Shown here in pieces: positions 9,293-19,463 of a stretch of 64,000 nucleotides of DNA (position 1 is the first letter of the stretch; each line of letters begins with the position of its first letter). The DNA is from RBG-16-34-14 sp963798865. GTDB lineage: Bacteria > Bacteroidota > Ignavibacteria > Ignavibacteriales > Ignavibacteriaceae. The notes below the pieces were generated by a model. That model had not been told where the DNA came from and ran no database searches. It worked only from the letters and a program-made list of their open reading frames with translations. The stretch is from NCBI GenBank assembly GCA_963798865.1, contig CAWCVZ010000004.1, positions 124,001 through 188,000 on the forward strand, in the 5' to 3' direction. Position numbers and translations under genes: made by a program.

Positions 9293-11140
9293 ATGGTTAA
9301 AGAAAAAGAACTTAAAAACCTTGAAGAAGTTACAATAAGGTTTGCTGGCGATTCCGGTGATGGAATGCAGTTAACAGGAAGCCAGTTCAGTGATACAACA
9401 GCTTTTGCCGGAAATGATTTAAGCACTCTTCCCGATTATCCTGCAGAAATCAGGGCGCCTTCAGGAACTGTTTATGGAGTTTCAGGTTTTCAGCTTCATT
9501 TTGGAAGTAAAGATGTACATACACCTGGTGATAGACCTGATGTTCTGGTTGCGATGAATCCCGCCGCTATTAAAAAGAATTTTGGAGAATTAAAACCGGG
9601 TGCTATTATAATTGCAAATTCAGATTCATTTGATAAAAAGAATCTTGACCTTGCAGGTTATACAGCAAATCCTCTTGAAGATAAAAGCCTTGACGGATTC
9701 CAGGTGTATTCAGTTCCGGTTTCTACTTTAACATTCTCTGCGCTTGAAGATACAACCCTTGGAAATAAAGAAAAATCAAGATGCAAAAATTTCTTTGCTC
9801 TTGGTTTAATGTATTGGTTATTCAACAAACCTTTAGAACAAACATTAGATTGGATAAAATCAAAATTTAAAAACAAACCAGAGTTCATTGATGCGAATGA
9901 AAAAGCTTTAAAAGCAGGTTACAATTTTGGGGAGATTACAGAAGCTTTTACAACAAGATACAATATTGAACCTGCTGCATTACAACCCGGAATTTATAGA
10001 AGCATATCGGGTAACGAAGCCACTGCGATGGGATTTCTTGCAGCTTCTGTAAAAAGTAAGCTTCCTCTTTTTCTTGGTTCATATCCTATAACTCCTGCAT
10101 CAGAAATTTTGCAGTACTTAAGCTATTATAAAAATTTTGGTGTAAAAACTTTCCAGGCTGAAGATGAAATTGCAGGAGTTACATCTGCAATAGGTGCGGC
10201 GTTTGCCGGATATCTTGCGATAACAAATACCAGCGGACCCGGTCTTTCTCTTAAAACAGAAGCAATTGGACTTGCAGTAATGACTGAATTACCGGTTGTA
10301 ATAATCAATGTGCAGAGAGGCGGTCCAAGTACAGGTCTTCCTACAAAAACTGAACAGGCAGATTTACTGCAGGCTTTATATGGAAGAAATGGTGAAGCAC
10401 CAGTTGCTGTGCTTGCAGCTTCAAGCCCTACGGATTGTTTTTATATGGCTCTCGAAGCTTCAAGAATTGCAGTTAAATATATGACTCCTGTTATTCTTTT
10501 AACAGATGGATATATTGCAAACGGATCAGAGCCATGGAAAATTCCTCACGTAAATGAATTACCGGATATTCCTGTAAAATTCAGAACAGAAGCTGAGGGT
10601 TTCTTCCCTTATTTAAGAGATGAAAATCTTGCGCGTCCCTGGGTTAAACTCGGAACTGAAGGACTTGAACATCGAATTGGCGGATTGGAAAAAGCTAACA
10701 TAACCGGTAATGTAAGCTATGACCCCGATAACCATGATCAAATGGTTAAGCTTCGTGCACAGAAGGTAAAGAATATTGAAAATGATATTCCTGATCTTGA
10801 AGTTGTTGGTGAAGAAAGCGGCGAACTGCTTGTTCTGGGATGGGGCGGAACTTATGGTGCGATAACCGAAGCGGTTATGAAAGTCCGTAAAGCTGGTTAT
10901 AAAGTTTCACAGGCTCATTTGAAATATATAAACCCTCTTCCTAAAAATACAGGAGAAGTGTTGAAACGATTTAAGAAAATTTTAATTCCGGAAATTAACC
11001 TCGGACAATTAAGTAAATTAATTAAGAGTGAGTTCATGATTCCGGTTATTCAATTCAATGTTGTGAGAGGATTACCTTTCAGAACAACAGATATTGAGAT
11101 AAAAATAATTGATACCATCGGAGGCAGCAATGGCAGATAG
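9293..11140 (+). CDS. korA: 2-oxoacid:ferredoxin oxidoreductase, fused gamma-alpha subunit
   Basis: The protein is the large subunit of an enzyme that interconverts a 2-oxoacid plus CoA with acyl-CoA and CO2 using ferredoxin, as in the TCA cycle or its reductive form. Residues 1-190 are the gamma domain (VTIRFAGDSGDGMQLTGSQF). It is followed by the pyrimidine-binding alpha domain (GSYPITPASEIL, FQAEDEIAG, NTSGPGLSLK, NVQRGGPSTG) and a transketolase C-terminal-like domain. The fused arrangement is typical of 2-oxoglutarate and broad 2-oxoacid enzymes, but the substrate cannot be proved from sequence. I prefer the ATG at 9293, which has GAGAGA just before it, over the GTG at 9284. The stop overlaps the start of the beta-subunit gene by 11 bases. 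Confidence 0.93.
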   Translation: MVKEKELKNLEEVTIRFAGDSGDGMQLTGSQFSDTTAFAGNDLSTLPDYPAEIRAPSGTVYGVSGFQLHFGSKDVHTPGDRPDVLVAMNPAAIKKNFGELKPGAIIIANSDSFDKKNLDLAGYTANPLEDKSLDGFQVYSVPVSTLTFSALEDTTLGNKEKSRCKNFFALGLMYWLFNKPLEQTLDWIKSKFKNKPEFIDANEKALKAGYNFGEITEAFTTRYNIEPAALQPGIYRSISGNEATAMGFLAASVKSKLPLFLGSYPITPASEILQYLSYYKNFGVKTFQAEDEIAGVTSAIGAAFAGYLAITNTSGPGLSLKTEAIGLAVMTELPVVIINVQRGGPSTGLPTKTEQADLLQALYGRNGEAPVAVLAASSPTDCFYMALEASRIAVKYMTPVILLTDGYIANGSEPWKIPHVNELPDIPVKFRTEAEGFFPYLRDENLARPWVKLGTEGLEHRIGGLEKANITGNVSYDPDNHDQMVKLRAQKVKNIENDIPDLEVVGEESGELLVLGWGGTYGAITEAVMKVRKAGYKVSQAHLKYINPLPKNTGEVLKRFKKILIPEINLGQLSKLIKSEFMIPVIQFNVVRGLPFRTTDIEIKIIDTIGGSNGR

Positions 11141-12167
11141 TAAAGAGCAAGTGCAGGTTAAATATATAGCAAAAGATTTTGCAACAAAACAGGATGTAAG
11201 ATGGTGTGCAGGATGCGGTGACTATTCAATATTAGCGCAGGTGCACAGAACTTTTCCTGAACTGATCGGGATCAAAAAAGAAAATATAGTCTGGGTTTCA
11301 GGCATCGGTTGTTCATCACGCTTTCCGTATTATATGAATACTTATGGTTTTCATGGAATTCATGGAAGAGCGCCTGCTATTGCAACAGGAGTTAAGGTTG
11401 CTAGACCCGATCTTTCAGTCTGGGTCGCAACAGGAGATGGTGATCTTTTAAGCATTGGTGGAAATCATTTTATTCATGCATGCAGAAAAAATATTGATCT
11501 GAAAATCCTTCTCTTCAACAACAGGATTTACGGATTAACAAAAGGTCAGTATTCACCTACTTCCGAGCAGGGAAAACAAACCAAGACAACTCCTTATGGA
11601 AGCATTGATTATCCTTTCAATCCTGTTTCACTGGCACTTGGAGCAGATGCAACATTTGTTGCAAGAGCAGTTGACAGGGATGCAAAACATTTACAATTAA
11701 TGCTTAGAAGAGCTGCTGAACATAAAGGAACAGCATTCATTGAAATATTCCAGAACTGCGTAATATTTAATGACGGAGCTTTTGATGAAGCTACTGATAA
11801 AAAAGTGAAAGATGAAAAGCTGCTATTCCTTGAACATAATAAACCAATGATTTTCGGAGCCAATAAAGATAAAGGAATTAAGCTGGATGGATTGAAACCT
11901 GTTGTTATTAGTTTAGTTGATGGCAAGCATACAATTGATGAAGTATTTGTCCATGATGAATTTGATGATAACCCGGCAAGAGCGGGAATATTGGTTAATC
12001 TTGATAAACTTCCGGATATGCCGACACCGATTGGAATCTTCAGACAGGTATTAAAACCAACTTATGATGAAGGTGTTGAAAACCAGATTAAGAATATAAC
12101 AGAGAAAAAAGGTGAAGGGGATTTAGAAAAGGTTTTATTCAGCGGCAATACCTGGATTGTGAATTAA
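11130..12167 (+). CDS. korB: 2-oxoacid:ferredoxin oxidoreductase, beta subunit
   Basis: This is the thiamine-diphosphate-binding partner of the preceding subunit. It has the cysteine motif WCAGCGDYSI near residue 30, the conserved GIGCSSRFPYY, the TPP/Mg motif ATGDGDLLSIGGNHF, and NNRIYGLTKGQYSPTS. No 4Fe-4S ferredoxin domain is appended, as expected for the two-subunit Kor type. The ATG at 11130 fits best: GGAGG lies six bases upstream, and the start lies inside the last codons of korA, so translation is likely coupled. An upstream in-frame start at 11109 would overlap korA by 32 bases and is less likely. The gene is followed by a small RNA-like region with a terminator. Confidence 0.94.
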   Translation: MADSKEQVQVKYIAKDFATKQDVRWCAGCGDYSILAQVHRTFPELIGIKKENIVWVSGIGCSSRFPYYMNTYGFHGIHGRAPAIATGVKVARPDLSVWVATGDGDLLSIGGNHFIHACRKNIDLKILLFNNRIYGLTKGQYSPTSEQGKQTKTTPYGSIDYPFNPVSLALGADATFVARAVDRDAKHLQLMLRRAAEHKGTAFIEIFQNCVIFNDGAFDEATDKKVKDEKLLFLEHNKPMIFGANKDKGIKLDGLKPVVISLVDGKHTIDEVFVHDEFDDNPARAGILVNLDKLPDMPTPIGIFRQVLKPTYDEGVENQIKNITEKKGEGDLEKVLFSGNTWIVN

Positions 12168-12203
12168 AATAATTGTAATTACGATTTTTTTTCGCAATTT
12201 GAA

Positions 12204-12235
12204 TTTGAACTTATGTAATTAATATATAAATTTTG
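12204..12235 (+). promoter_or_regulatory. Candidate Bacteroidota-type promoter before the small RNA
   Basis: TTTG at 12204-12207 is followed after 20 bases by AAATTTTG (12228-12235). This approximates the Bacteroidetes sigma pattern TTTG, about 20 bases, TAnnTTTG. It would place a transcript start near 12241, at the head of the structured segment that ends in a strong terminator. The -7 box is imperfect and the region is AT-rich, so chance is not excluded. Confidence 0.35.
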
Positions 12236-12319
12236 ATTGCTTCTGTGTTCAGGTCTCCCCCATACCTAACACTTAAGGAAGCATAGCCCCTGATCGCCAG
12301 ATCTGTGGGCTATTTTTTT
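12236..12319 (+). ncRNA. Probable small structured RNA, possibly an SRP (4.5S) RNA
   Basis: About 80 bases of mixed composition stand out in an AT-rich gap after korB. TTCAGG (12249-12254) can pair with the CCTGA near 12289-12293, enclosing TCTCCCCCATACC and ACACTTAAGGAAGCATAG. The pattern CTCCCC, then a small hairpin, then AAGGAAGCA resembles the S-domain of bacterial signal-recognition-particle RNA (GGAAGGAAGCAGC). The usual GGAA tetraloop would be TTAA here, so the match is only partial. A promoter-like sequence lies directly upstream and an intrinsic terminator closes it, as in an independent small RNA. The other reading is that this is merely the korAB terminator region. A covariance-model search is needed to decide. 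Confidence 0.42.
12283..12319 (+). terminator. Strong rho-independent terminator after korB / small RNA
   Basis: ATAGCCC (12283-12289) pairs perfectly with GGGCTAT (12307-12313), and an inner GATC-GATC pairing stabilises the loop. A run of seven T follows (12313-12319). This is the clearest intrinsic terminator in the window, and it ends transcripts coming from korAB and/or the small RNA. Confidence 0.82.
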
Positions 12320-12503
12320 ATAATAAATAGTTAGAAATTTTCGATCTTCGGTTCCTTCCATTTTAATTTATCAATTCTATAAGCGTACATTTTTTAAAAA
12401 TTGGTTTGTATCAAAATGTTGGCAGAATACTTTGACGGTTGGTTTTAAGTTTTTACCCTGAAATCTAAAGCAATAAAAATAAAGAGAAGAAAATGAAAAC
12501 ACG

Positions 12504-12535
12504 AACCGTCTTTCAAAATTTATTAAAAGACGGTT
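12504..12535 (-). terminator. Hairpin terminator after the T9SS protein at 12558-13796
   Basis: AACCGTCTTT (12504-12513) and AAAGACGGTT (12526-12535) form a perfect 10-bp stem with a 12-base loop, 22 bp beyond the stop codon of the minus-strand gene. On that strand the hairpin is followed by a T-rich stretch (TGTTTTCATTTTC), in keeping with an intrinsic terminator. Confidence 0.6.
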
Positions 12536-12557
12536 TCAAATAAAAAATAAAATTCTT

Positions 12558-13796
12558 TTACTTAGTTAAAAGCATTTTTCTTGTTTGAGTATAACCGGAT
12601 GTCTCAAGTTTATAAAAGTATGCGCCGCTTGTTAATGAAGAGGCATCAAAAGTAATGGTGTGAGAACCTGATTCAATAAATTCATTTAAAAGTATCTTTA
12701 CTTCCTCACCTAAAAGATTGTACACTGATAATTTTACAATACCATCTTGCGGTATACTAAACTGAATATTTGTTGTCGGGTTAAACGGGTTGGGATAATT
12801 TTGTTTAAGTAAATAAACCTCAGGTGGTATAACCTCAACCTGAACTTCATTACTATATTCAAAACTGCCATCATAATCTAATTGCTTCAATCTGTAAGAA
12901 TAATTACCACCAGGTACTTTTGAATCGTTAAATGAATAAGTCTTTTCTTCAGATGTAGTTCCAAAACCCGCTTCATATCCAATTTTTTCCCAACTACTTA
13001 ATGACTTATCGTTAGTTAAACGATCAATCTCAAAACCCATATTATTTGTTTCGGTAGAGGTAGCCCAATTTAAATTAACATTGTTACCGTATACAGAAGC
13101 CGTGAAAGAAGTTAATTCAACAGGAACGGGATCATCCGCTGTTAGCATGACAACACTGAAGTTTCCCTGAGCACCGGAGGTTCCGGTATAGCTGCCTGTC
13201 CAGCAAGCACTAAAATCTGTAAGATAACCTGCAGTAGAAGTTAAAATGGCATCATTACTTCTGGAAGTGCCTGTAAAGCCATCATGACGTATTTCAACCA
13301 GGAGATGTCCTCCTGAATACAGGTAGGGAGTGTTAAAGGTTATTTCCGGTCCAAAGTTGTTCGGGATATTCCCAAATGTATAAGAATCAACTGGAATGAT
13401 TAAGCTGCCTGATCTTACCTGAGTTTGAGGTCCGGCAATATTATTTACAAATATCAGATCACGATTTGCCGGGGGTACACCTGGGCTGATATATATATCA
13501 TAATTTGTATATGCAACTTCAGCAGCTGGCCAGTTGGATGTAGCAGAGGTTGGTATACGCCAGCTGATTGCTTTTAATTCTTTTCCAACAAGTGTTGTCA
13601 GCTGATTTTCATTAATTAAAAGCTGGTATGTCCTCTGTGCATTAGCTAAAGGTCCAAGGAATGTTCCTGTCCCGGCTGTGCCGCTATAGGCAGTTGGAAC
13701 AACCTGGTATTCAATTGTTTCTAATTGCTGTGCTGATGAGTTTATGGAGAAGAAAACAAACAAAAGAATAGTAAATAAATTGTAAATTACTTTCAT
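12558..13796 (-). CDS. Secreted protein with T9SS type A sorting domain
   Basis: The 412-residue product has a signal peptide (ending INSSAQQ, about residue 22) and a beta-rich region of about 25-225 with no family I recognise. A linker PVPVELTSFTASV leads into a fibronectin-like segment that resembles repeats in other Ignavibacteria exoproteins. The C-terminal sorting domain starts near 328 with KQNYPNPFNPTTNIQFSIP and ends YTQTRKMLLTK. Such domains direct export through the type IX system and are usually cleaved, leaving the protein on the surface or in the medium. Its role is unknown; the N-terminal region could bind carbohydrate or simply be structural. The gene is divergent from the next T9SS gene across a 284-bp gap. 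Confidence 0.85.
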   Translation of the reverse strand: MKVIYNLFTILLFVFFSINSSAQQLETIEYQVVPTAYSGTAGTGTFLGPLANAQRTYQLLINENQLTTLVGKELKAISWRIPTSATSNWPAAEVAYTNYDIYISPGVPPANRDLIFVNNIAGPQTQVRSGSLIIPVDSYTFGNIPNNFGPEITFNTPYLYSGGHLLVEIRHDGFTGTSRSNDAILTSTAGYLTDFSACWTGSYTGTSGAQGNFSVVMLTADDPVPVELTSFTASVYGNNVNLNWATSTETNNMGFEIDRLTNDKSLSSWEKIGYEAGFGTTSEEKTYSFNDSKVPGGNYSYRLKQLDYDGSFEYSNEVQVEVIPPEVYLLKQNYPNPFNPTTNIQFSIPQDGIVKLSVYNLLGEEVKILLNEFIESGSHTITFDASSLTSGAYFYKLETSGYTQTRKMLLTK

Positions 13797-14080
13797 AGCT
13801 CCCTCCTAATTTGTTGTATGATGATATTTTATAATTTACATTTTGTAAAATTCGGATGCAAAATTTTATTCTAAATTAATTTATTTAATATGTGAGATAA
13901 TCCTGTCAGTATTTTTTCAAATAATATTTTATACTTAATAGAGTAAATAAAGAATGAAATCAAACATGAACAAAAAATCCTTTTCTTTTATTAACGAATT
14001 GTTTTTTTTTGATTTTTATAAAGGAGTTATTATATTGAATTCAATCATATCCCTAACAATAAATAATTAAAGGAGGTACT

Positions 14081-16196
14081 ATGCGGCTTCTCTTTACTTT
14101 TCTGATTGTTTCAATCTTTTTCAGTACAGGTTTAACCCAAACAGCAAAACAAATAAAGGAGGAAGCATTTCCTGAGGAAGTTGTTAAAACACAATTAACA
14201 AACTTCGAAGTTCTCTGGCAGAATATGATAAAAGCAAAAGAGAATAGAGAAGAACAAAAATATAATTCCATTGCTCAGGAGGTAAAGAATGAATTCCCGG
14301 AGAAATTTATAAACGGCAGAACTTCATGCAGATTCAGGTTTTCAACAAAGGAAGAGGTGGATCAATACAATTTATTAAACAGAGGTGGTGCCGAAACACT
14401 TATTTATAACGGGAACATTAGTAACTTATGGCACTAACACTCAATCAGGTGGAAACCCCAGAACTATCAAACTAAAAACTGCACCCGATGGTACGCAATA
14501 TCTTGGATTTGGTTCCGCAACAAACGATACATTATTTTTATTTAGGTCAATTGATGGAGGAACATCCTGGTCTCTGTTTTCTTTCGGTACAGAACCCGGC
14601 GGTTATGGAAAAGGTTTTGACTTTTTTATTACAGATACAACCGGCGGATATAGAATTGGTTTAATTTTATCTGTAGCTTCAGCTTCAGACAGCGGGCATT
14701 TATCATTTTTTAGTTTTAGCCCATTAAACCCTTTACCATTAATTAGTAATACATTTGCCTTGCCTGTTTCCGGCAGGGGTTTAATCAATCCGGTAATTGT
14801 ATCAGATGGATTTTATTATTCTCCGTCAACAACTTATTGGTACGCAGCATATCAGGATTATAGTTCTTCAACACCAACTGCTAACCCTGTACTTGGAGCC
14901 TTAACTACAGATTGGGGACAGACGTGGACCTTCACAACTGTACGTTCAGGTTTTAATGACTACGATGTTTCTATTGAGTTCAATAGTTATCCTACCGGGG
15001 ATTCGGTTTTTGTTATGCTATCTAATAATCTAACCTTAACTAACTCAAATCTTAGAATCAGAAAAGTTGCAGTGAGTAATTTTACAGGTACATTTTCGCA
15101 ATTCAATCCTGCTAATACCTCTGATCCTGAATTCCATGGTCTATTAAAAGTGAACAGAATAACAGGTGAAATGATTTGCACTTTTACAAGAACTCAAAGT
15201 GGAATAGATAATATTGCTTACGTTTATTCAAGACCGGGTGCAGAATATTTTAATGCAACAAATCCAACTTTTATTGCACAGAATCCTTACAATGAGGGTG
15301 GGGCTTCTGTCGATTGTTTTGAAGGCGGCTCAACATACAGACTGGTTTATCTTGCGCAGGGACCTTCAGCTGATACTGTTTTATATAAATGGTCATTCGA
15401 TCTTTCAAGCGGATTTCAAGGACCGATAGTAATTAATCAGAATAACAATGCTTCGGGTCAGATATTCCCATCTGTTAATGGACATTTTATAGTAGTTGAT
15501 GGTTCACCGGATAATTATTCCGGATTTGTATTTGCAGGAGTAAATCAAAACGGGCTTTATTATAATTCAGTACCTGATGCGGTTATTCCTGTAGAACTTG
15601 CTTCATTCAGTGCAATAGTTGAAGGACAAAAAGTTCATCTCAACTGGCAGACTGCTACTGAATTAAATAACAGGGGATTTGATATAGAAAGAAAAAACCC
15701 ATCCCTTAATACTCTCCAGGGAGCGGACAATAGTAGTTGGGAAAAGATAGGTTACGTTACCGGATCGGGAAGTTCTTCAGAAATTAAATCATATTCTTTT
15801 ATAGATGATAAAGTAACAGCCGGAATTTATACTTATCGTTTAAAACAGATTGACTTCGACGGTTCTTTTCAGTATTCAAATGAAGTTGAAGTCAATATTT
15901 CATTACCGGGAAAATTTTCTTTAAACCAGAATTATCCTAATCCATTTAACCCATCCACAATTATTAGTTACAGTATTCCATCTAATTCTTCTGTTAGACT
16001 TGAATTATTTTCTTTAACCGGAGAGAAGCTTGCATCCCTTGTAAATACAGTACAGAATGCTGGATATTATAATATTGAATTCAATTCCGATATTCTTGGA
16101 ATTTCATCCGGGGCTTACTTCTACAGGTTAACAGCAATTGATAACCATACAGGGAAGAATTTCATCGAGACAAAAAAATTATTGCTGCTGAAATAA
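14081..16196 (+). CDS. Secreted T9SS type A sorting-domain protein, frameshifted
   Basis: The first segment (14081-14437) has a signal peptide (ending STGLTQT) and a charged helical region. It runs into a stop, while the second segment is open from 14385 to 16196. Removing one G from GGG at 14411-14413 joins them smoothly as ETLIYN-GTLVTYGTNTQSG and gives about 704 residues. The middle part looks like a beta-propeller or sialidase-like fold, with repeated FLFRSIDGGTSWS and TTDWGQTWTF units resembling Asp-box motifs (SxDxGxTW). The linker VELASFSAIVEG and sorting domain NQNYPNPFNPSTIISYSIP ending ETKKLLLLK follow. A ribosome site AAAGGAGG precedes the ATG. The substrate is unknown; Asp-box proteins include sialidases and non-enzymatic propellers, and I see no catalytic set. 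Confidence 0.83.
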
Positions 16197-16212
16197 GATT
16201 ATTTTTTTTATT

Positions 16213-16253
16213 AAGAGATACTATTGCTTTATAGTGATAGTATCTCTTTTTTT
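16213..16253 (+). terminator. Rho-independent terminator after the frameshifted T9SS gene
   Basis: AAGAGATACTAT (16213-16224) pairs over 12 bp with ATAGTATCTCTT (16237-16248), followed by a T run to 16253. It lies 16 bp beyond the stop codon at 16196. Confidence 0.82.
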
Positions 16254-16384
16254 AAATCTTGTTAATCAAAATTTAATTTGCTTTAGTAAAAAATAAAAAT
16301 GATTTTTGTAACGAAGATTTAAATCTTCATAAAATTATCAGGGGCGAAATTATTACGAAAATCATCATTTCAAATATTTCTGTT

Positions 16385-18806
16385 TTGCTTCTTTATATCC
16401 TGGTTTTACAGGGTTGTAAAAGTGATTCCGGATCTTTCCACAAAATAACATTCCAGGCAAATGTCAAAAATCCTGATCCAAACCTTAAAGTATATATCGT
16501 GGGAAATCAGTCCCAGTTAGGCGATTGGAACCCGGAGAAAATACTCCTTGAAAAGATTAACGACAGTACATTCACAAAAACTTTTTCATTCAAAGAGGGG
16601 ACTGATTTAAAATTTTAAAATAACTGCAGGAAATTGGTGGCAGGAAGCTTTAGACAAAAATTTAGATATATATGATAACTTTCAGTTAGATGTTAAAAAT
16701 GATACAACTGTTTCTATAAATGTTTTTGATTGGAAAAACAGTTTTGTAAACGGACAAATATTATTAACCGAAAAACGTTTTTATCCCGGCAAAACAAGCT
16801 TAGGGATAGATGACTTCTGGAAATATCATGCTGGCGATAACCTGGATTGGGCAAAAGAAAATTTTAATGACAGCAGCTGGATTTTAACAGACTCTTATAT
16901 TAATTGGGTAACTGATGCAAAAACAAATCTATATGTAAAAGGCAAAAAGGATTTAAACCCTGAATGGAAAAATATCGGCTGGTTCAGGTTCCACATGTAT
17001 GTGGATTCATTATTGTGGAATAAAACTCTTGCAATTTTTATATCGCAGTTAGGTGCCTCTGAAATATATTATAACGGGAAGCTTCTTTATTCTTACGGTG
17101 AGATAGGCACTGTAAATCAATCAAAGGGCGAACAAAATTTTAATTTCAGACCTTATCAGAACCGTATCTGGAAAGAAATAAAAATTGATCCGAAGTATGA
17201 TCGATTAATCGCGGTAAGATATGCAAACTATAATTGGGAGGAACAAATTAATTTTGGTTTTGATCCCGGGTTTATAATTTATTTAAGGGAACTGAACACA
17301 GCTTTTTCAACATTCGCCGATGGAATTAAAGCTAATTTAATTCATCAAATGGTTTTTACTCTTGTTCCATTAATACTTTTTGTGCTTCATATTTTTCTTT
17401 ATAGTTTTTACAGAAAACAAAGAGCTAATTTATTCTATTCTTTTTGTATGCTTGGTTTTGCGGGTCTTACATACTTCGGTTTTGAAAGATTTTTAACGAC
17501 AAACCCAACCCGGATTATTCTCTTCTATCAGCTCAATCAAATTTCCGCACCAATAACCATCTTCTTTGGACTCTTAACAGCTTATGCAATTAATTACTTT
17601 AAATTTCCTAAACGGTGGTTAGTATTTTTAGGAATTTTCTTTATAATAATTTTATTAGGATTCTATGAGCCATTTAGTAATTTGACTGGAGCTGCCGTTT
17701 ATATCTTTTTTGGTTTAACGATAATTGATATTGCCATATCATCATTTAGGGGAAAAAACAGATCCCATCAGAAAGGCAACTGGATAATTTTTACCGGCTT
17801 CCTGATGATTGCTGTTTTTATATCTTACCAGATTTTAATAGACTATGGAATCGCAAACTCCTTTGTTGATAATAACCAGGTTTTTGTTTATGGAATGCTG
17901 GGTTTAGCAATTTGTATGTCCATTTTTCTCTCATATAATTTTGCATTTATTAACAAGGATCTTGAAATACAACTTGCAAGGGTTAAGGAGTTATCGGAAA
18001 AAACTATTGAGCAGGAGAGATTAGCAAATAAACTGGAGATTGAACGGCAGATTGTTAATGCGGAAAACAATAGAAAATCTAAAGAATTAGAAGACGCAAG
18101 AAATCTTCAGCTGTCATTGTTACCCAGAGAAATTCCTGATTTTAAAAATTTTGATGTTGCCTGTTATATGCATACCGCTACTGAAGTAGGCGGAGATTAT
18201 TACGATATTATTGAAGGAATTAATGGAGATATAACTTTTGTAATTGGTGATGCAACAGGGCACGGTGTAAAGGCGGGTATAATGGTTGCACTGGTGAAAG
18301 GATTAATTAATGAACTCTCCCGATTAACCCCTATTGAGATCCTGGAAAAAATAAATAATGTTATAAGGTCAATGGAGCTTGGAAATCTTTATATGGGATT
18401 AACACTGCTGAAGATAAGAGGTTTATATATTGAAATTTCTTCAGCCGGTATGCCTCCTCTTTTTATTTACAGGAAAGAAGAAAATAAAATAGATGAAATC
18501 GTTTTTAAAAGAATGCCTCTCGGTGCAACAAACAAAATGAATTTTATTCAGCAAAAAATAAAAATAAATCCGGGTGATATACTGCTTTTACTAAGCGATG
18601 GTTTGCCGGAATTATTTAACAATAATAAAGAAATGTTTGAATATGACAGGGTTAAAAGAATTTTATTTAATGGCAATAAAAAATCTTCCCCGGAAATAAT
18701 TGAAGAGTTAAAAAGCGAATCTGATAAATGGAAAAATGGAATTGATCAGGCTGATGATATGACTTTTGTTGTAATTAAATGTAAAACGTTTTTCCCGCTT
18801 AGATAA
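16385..18806 (+). CDS. CBM20-like / 7TM / SpoIIE (PP2C) phosphatase receptor, frameshifted
   Basis: The first segment (16385-16618) opens with a hydrophobic leader ending in VLQGC, a possible lipobox. A starch-binding CBM20-like domain follows (KITFQANVKNP, VYIVGNQSQLGDWNPEK). The frame breaks in TTTT at 16613-16616; deleting one T continues as KFKITAGNWWQEALD and runs in frame to 18806, about 806 residues. Next come a jelly-roll-like extracellular region, seven or so membrane helices (about 17340-17960), a coiled coil, and a SpoIIE-type phosphatase (LQLSLLPREIPDF, EVGGDYYDI, GDATGHGVKAG, LLLSDGLPE). The layout suggests a carbohydrate or glycan sensor controlling Ser/Thr dephosphorylation of an anti-sigma-type target. 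The start is doubtful: the TTG at 16385 is the first usual codon, and the leader seems to begin upstream at about 16349. Confidence 0.82.
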
Positions 18807-18867
18807 TTTGCACATGTTCTGCAATTGATGAATGAGGGGACATATGTTCATTTTGAAAAAATAATAA

Positions 18868-19260
18868 TCAGAAAATTATTGAGGTGGAATTAGTTCCGGA
18901 TGTATCAGAACTATCCAATAATTGATTAATTAATTTTTTTAATTCCAAATCATTATAAGGTTTATCAATACAGGGATCAGTAATATTATTTTGTTTAAGG
19001 AGATTTCTGTTACCAGTTAAATACAGAACAGGAATTTTTAAATCTTCACGGATTTTTTTTCCTGCTTCAATTCCAGTCATTTTACCTTTAAGCCCTATAT
19101 CCATCAAAACAAGATCGGGTTTTAATTCGGAGGCTTTAACTAATGCTTCATCTCCCGAAGCGACAATTGCAGGTACACTATAACCAAAGCTTTCAATCCT
19201 TCCCTGTATATCAATAGCAATTATAATATTATCCTCAACAATAAGAACTTTCTTTACCAT
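18868..19260 (-). CDS. Stand-alone response regulator receiver protein
   Basis: The 130 residues are a single CheY-like receiver domain. They show the acidic pair in VLIVEDN (Glu9-Asp10), the phospho-acceptor Asp54 in DLVLMDIGLKG, the conserved Thr of LYLTGNR near 82, and the Lys of DKPYND near 100. There is no output domain. It converges on the SpoIIE phosphatase gene (61 bp between stops) and has no kinase next to it. Similar short receivers (MDIGLxGxMTGIEA motif) often work with hybrid kinases; the partner here is unknown. Confidence 0.9.
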   Translation of the reverse strand: MVKKVLIVEDNIIIAIDIQGRIESFGYSVPAIVASGDEALVKASELKPDLVLMDIGLKGKMTGIEAGKKIREDLKIPVLYLTGNRNLLKQNNITDPCIDKPYNDLELKKLINQLLDSSDTSGTNSTSIIF

Positions 19261-19463
19261 TACTTTCCTAAGAAAATTGGGTATGAATTAAAAAAAATAT
19301 TTTTTATTAGTCTGTGATTCACCTCTCAAATATTATTATTAATTAAGATTATTAATGTCCATTAAGATTGAAAGCATATAACGGTATGCAGTAATTTTTT
19401 ATAAGATAGGATTTCCAAATTAGACATATTTAATTATTTTTGTTTCACTTTTTTAAGTAAATA

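Noticed and set aside
13797..14080. Search for a regulatory RNA in the divergent gap between T9SS genes
   Set aside because: Only AT-rich sequence and a good ribosome site (AAAGGAGG) before the second gene were seen.
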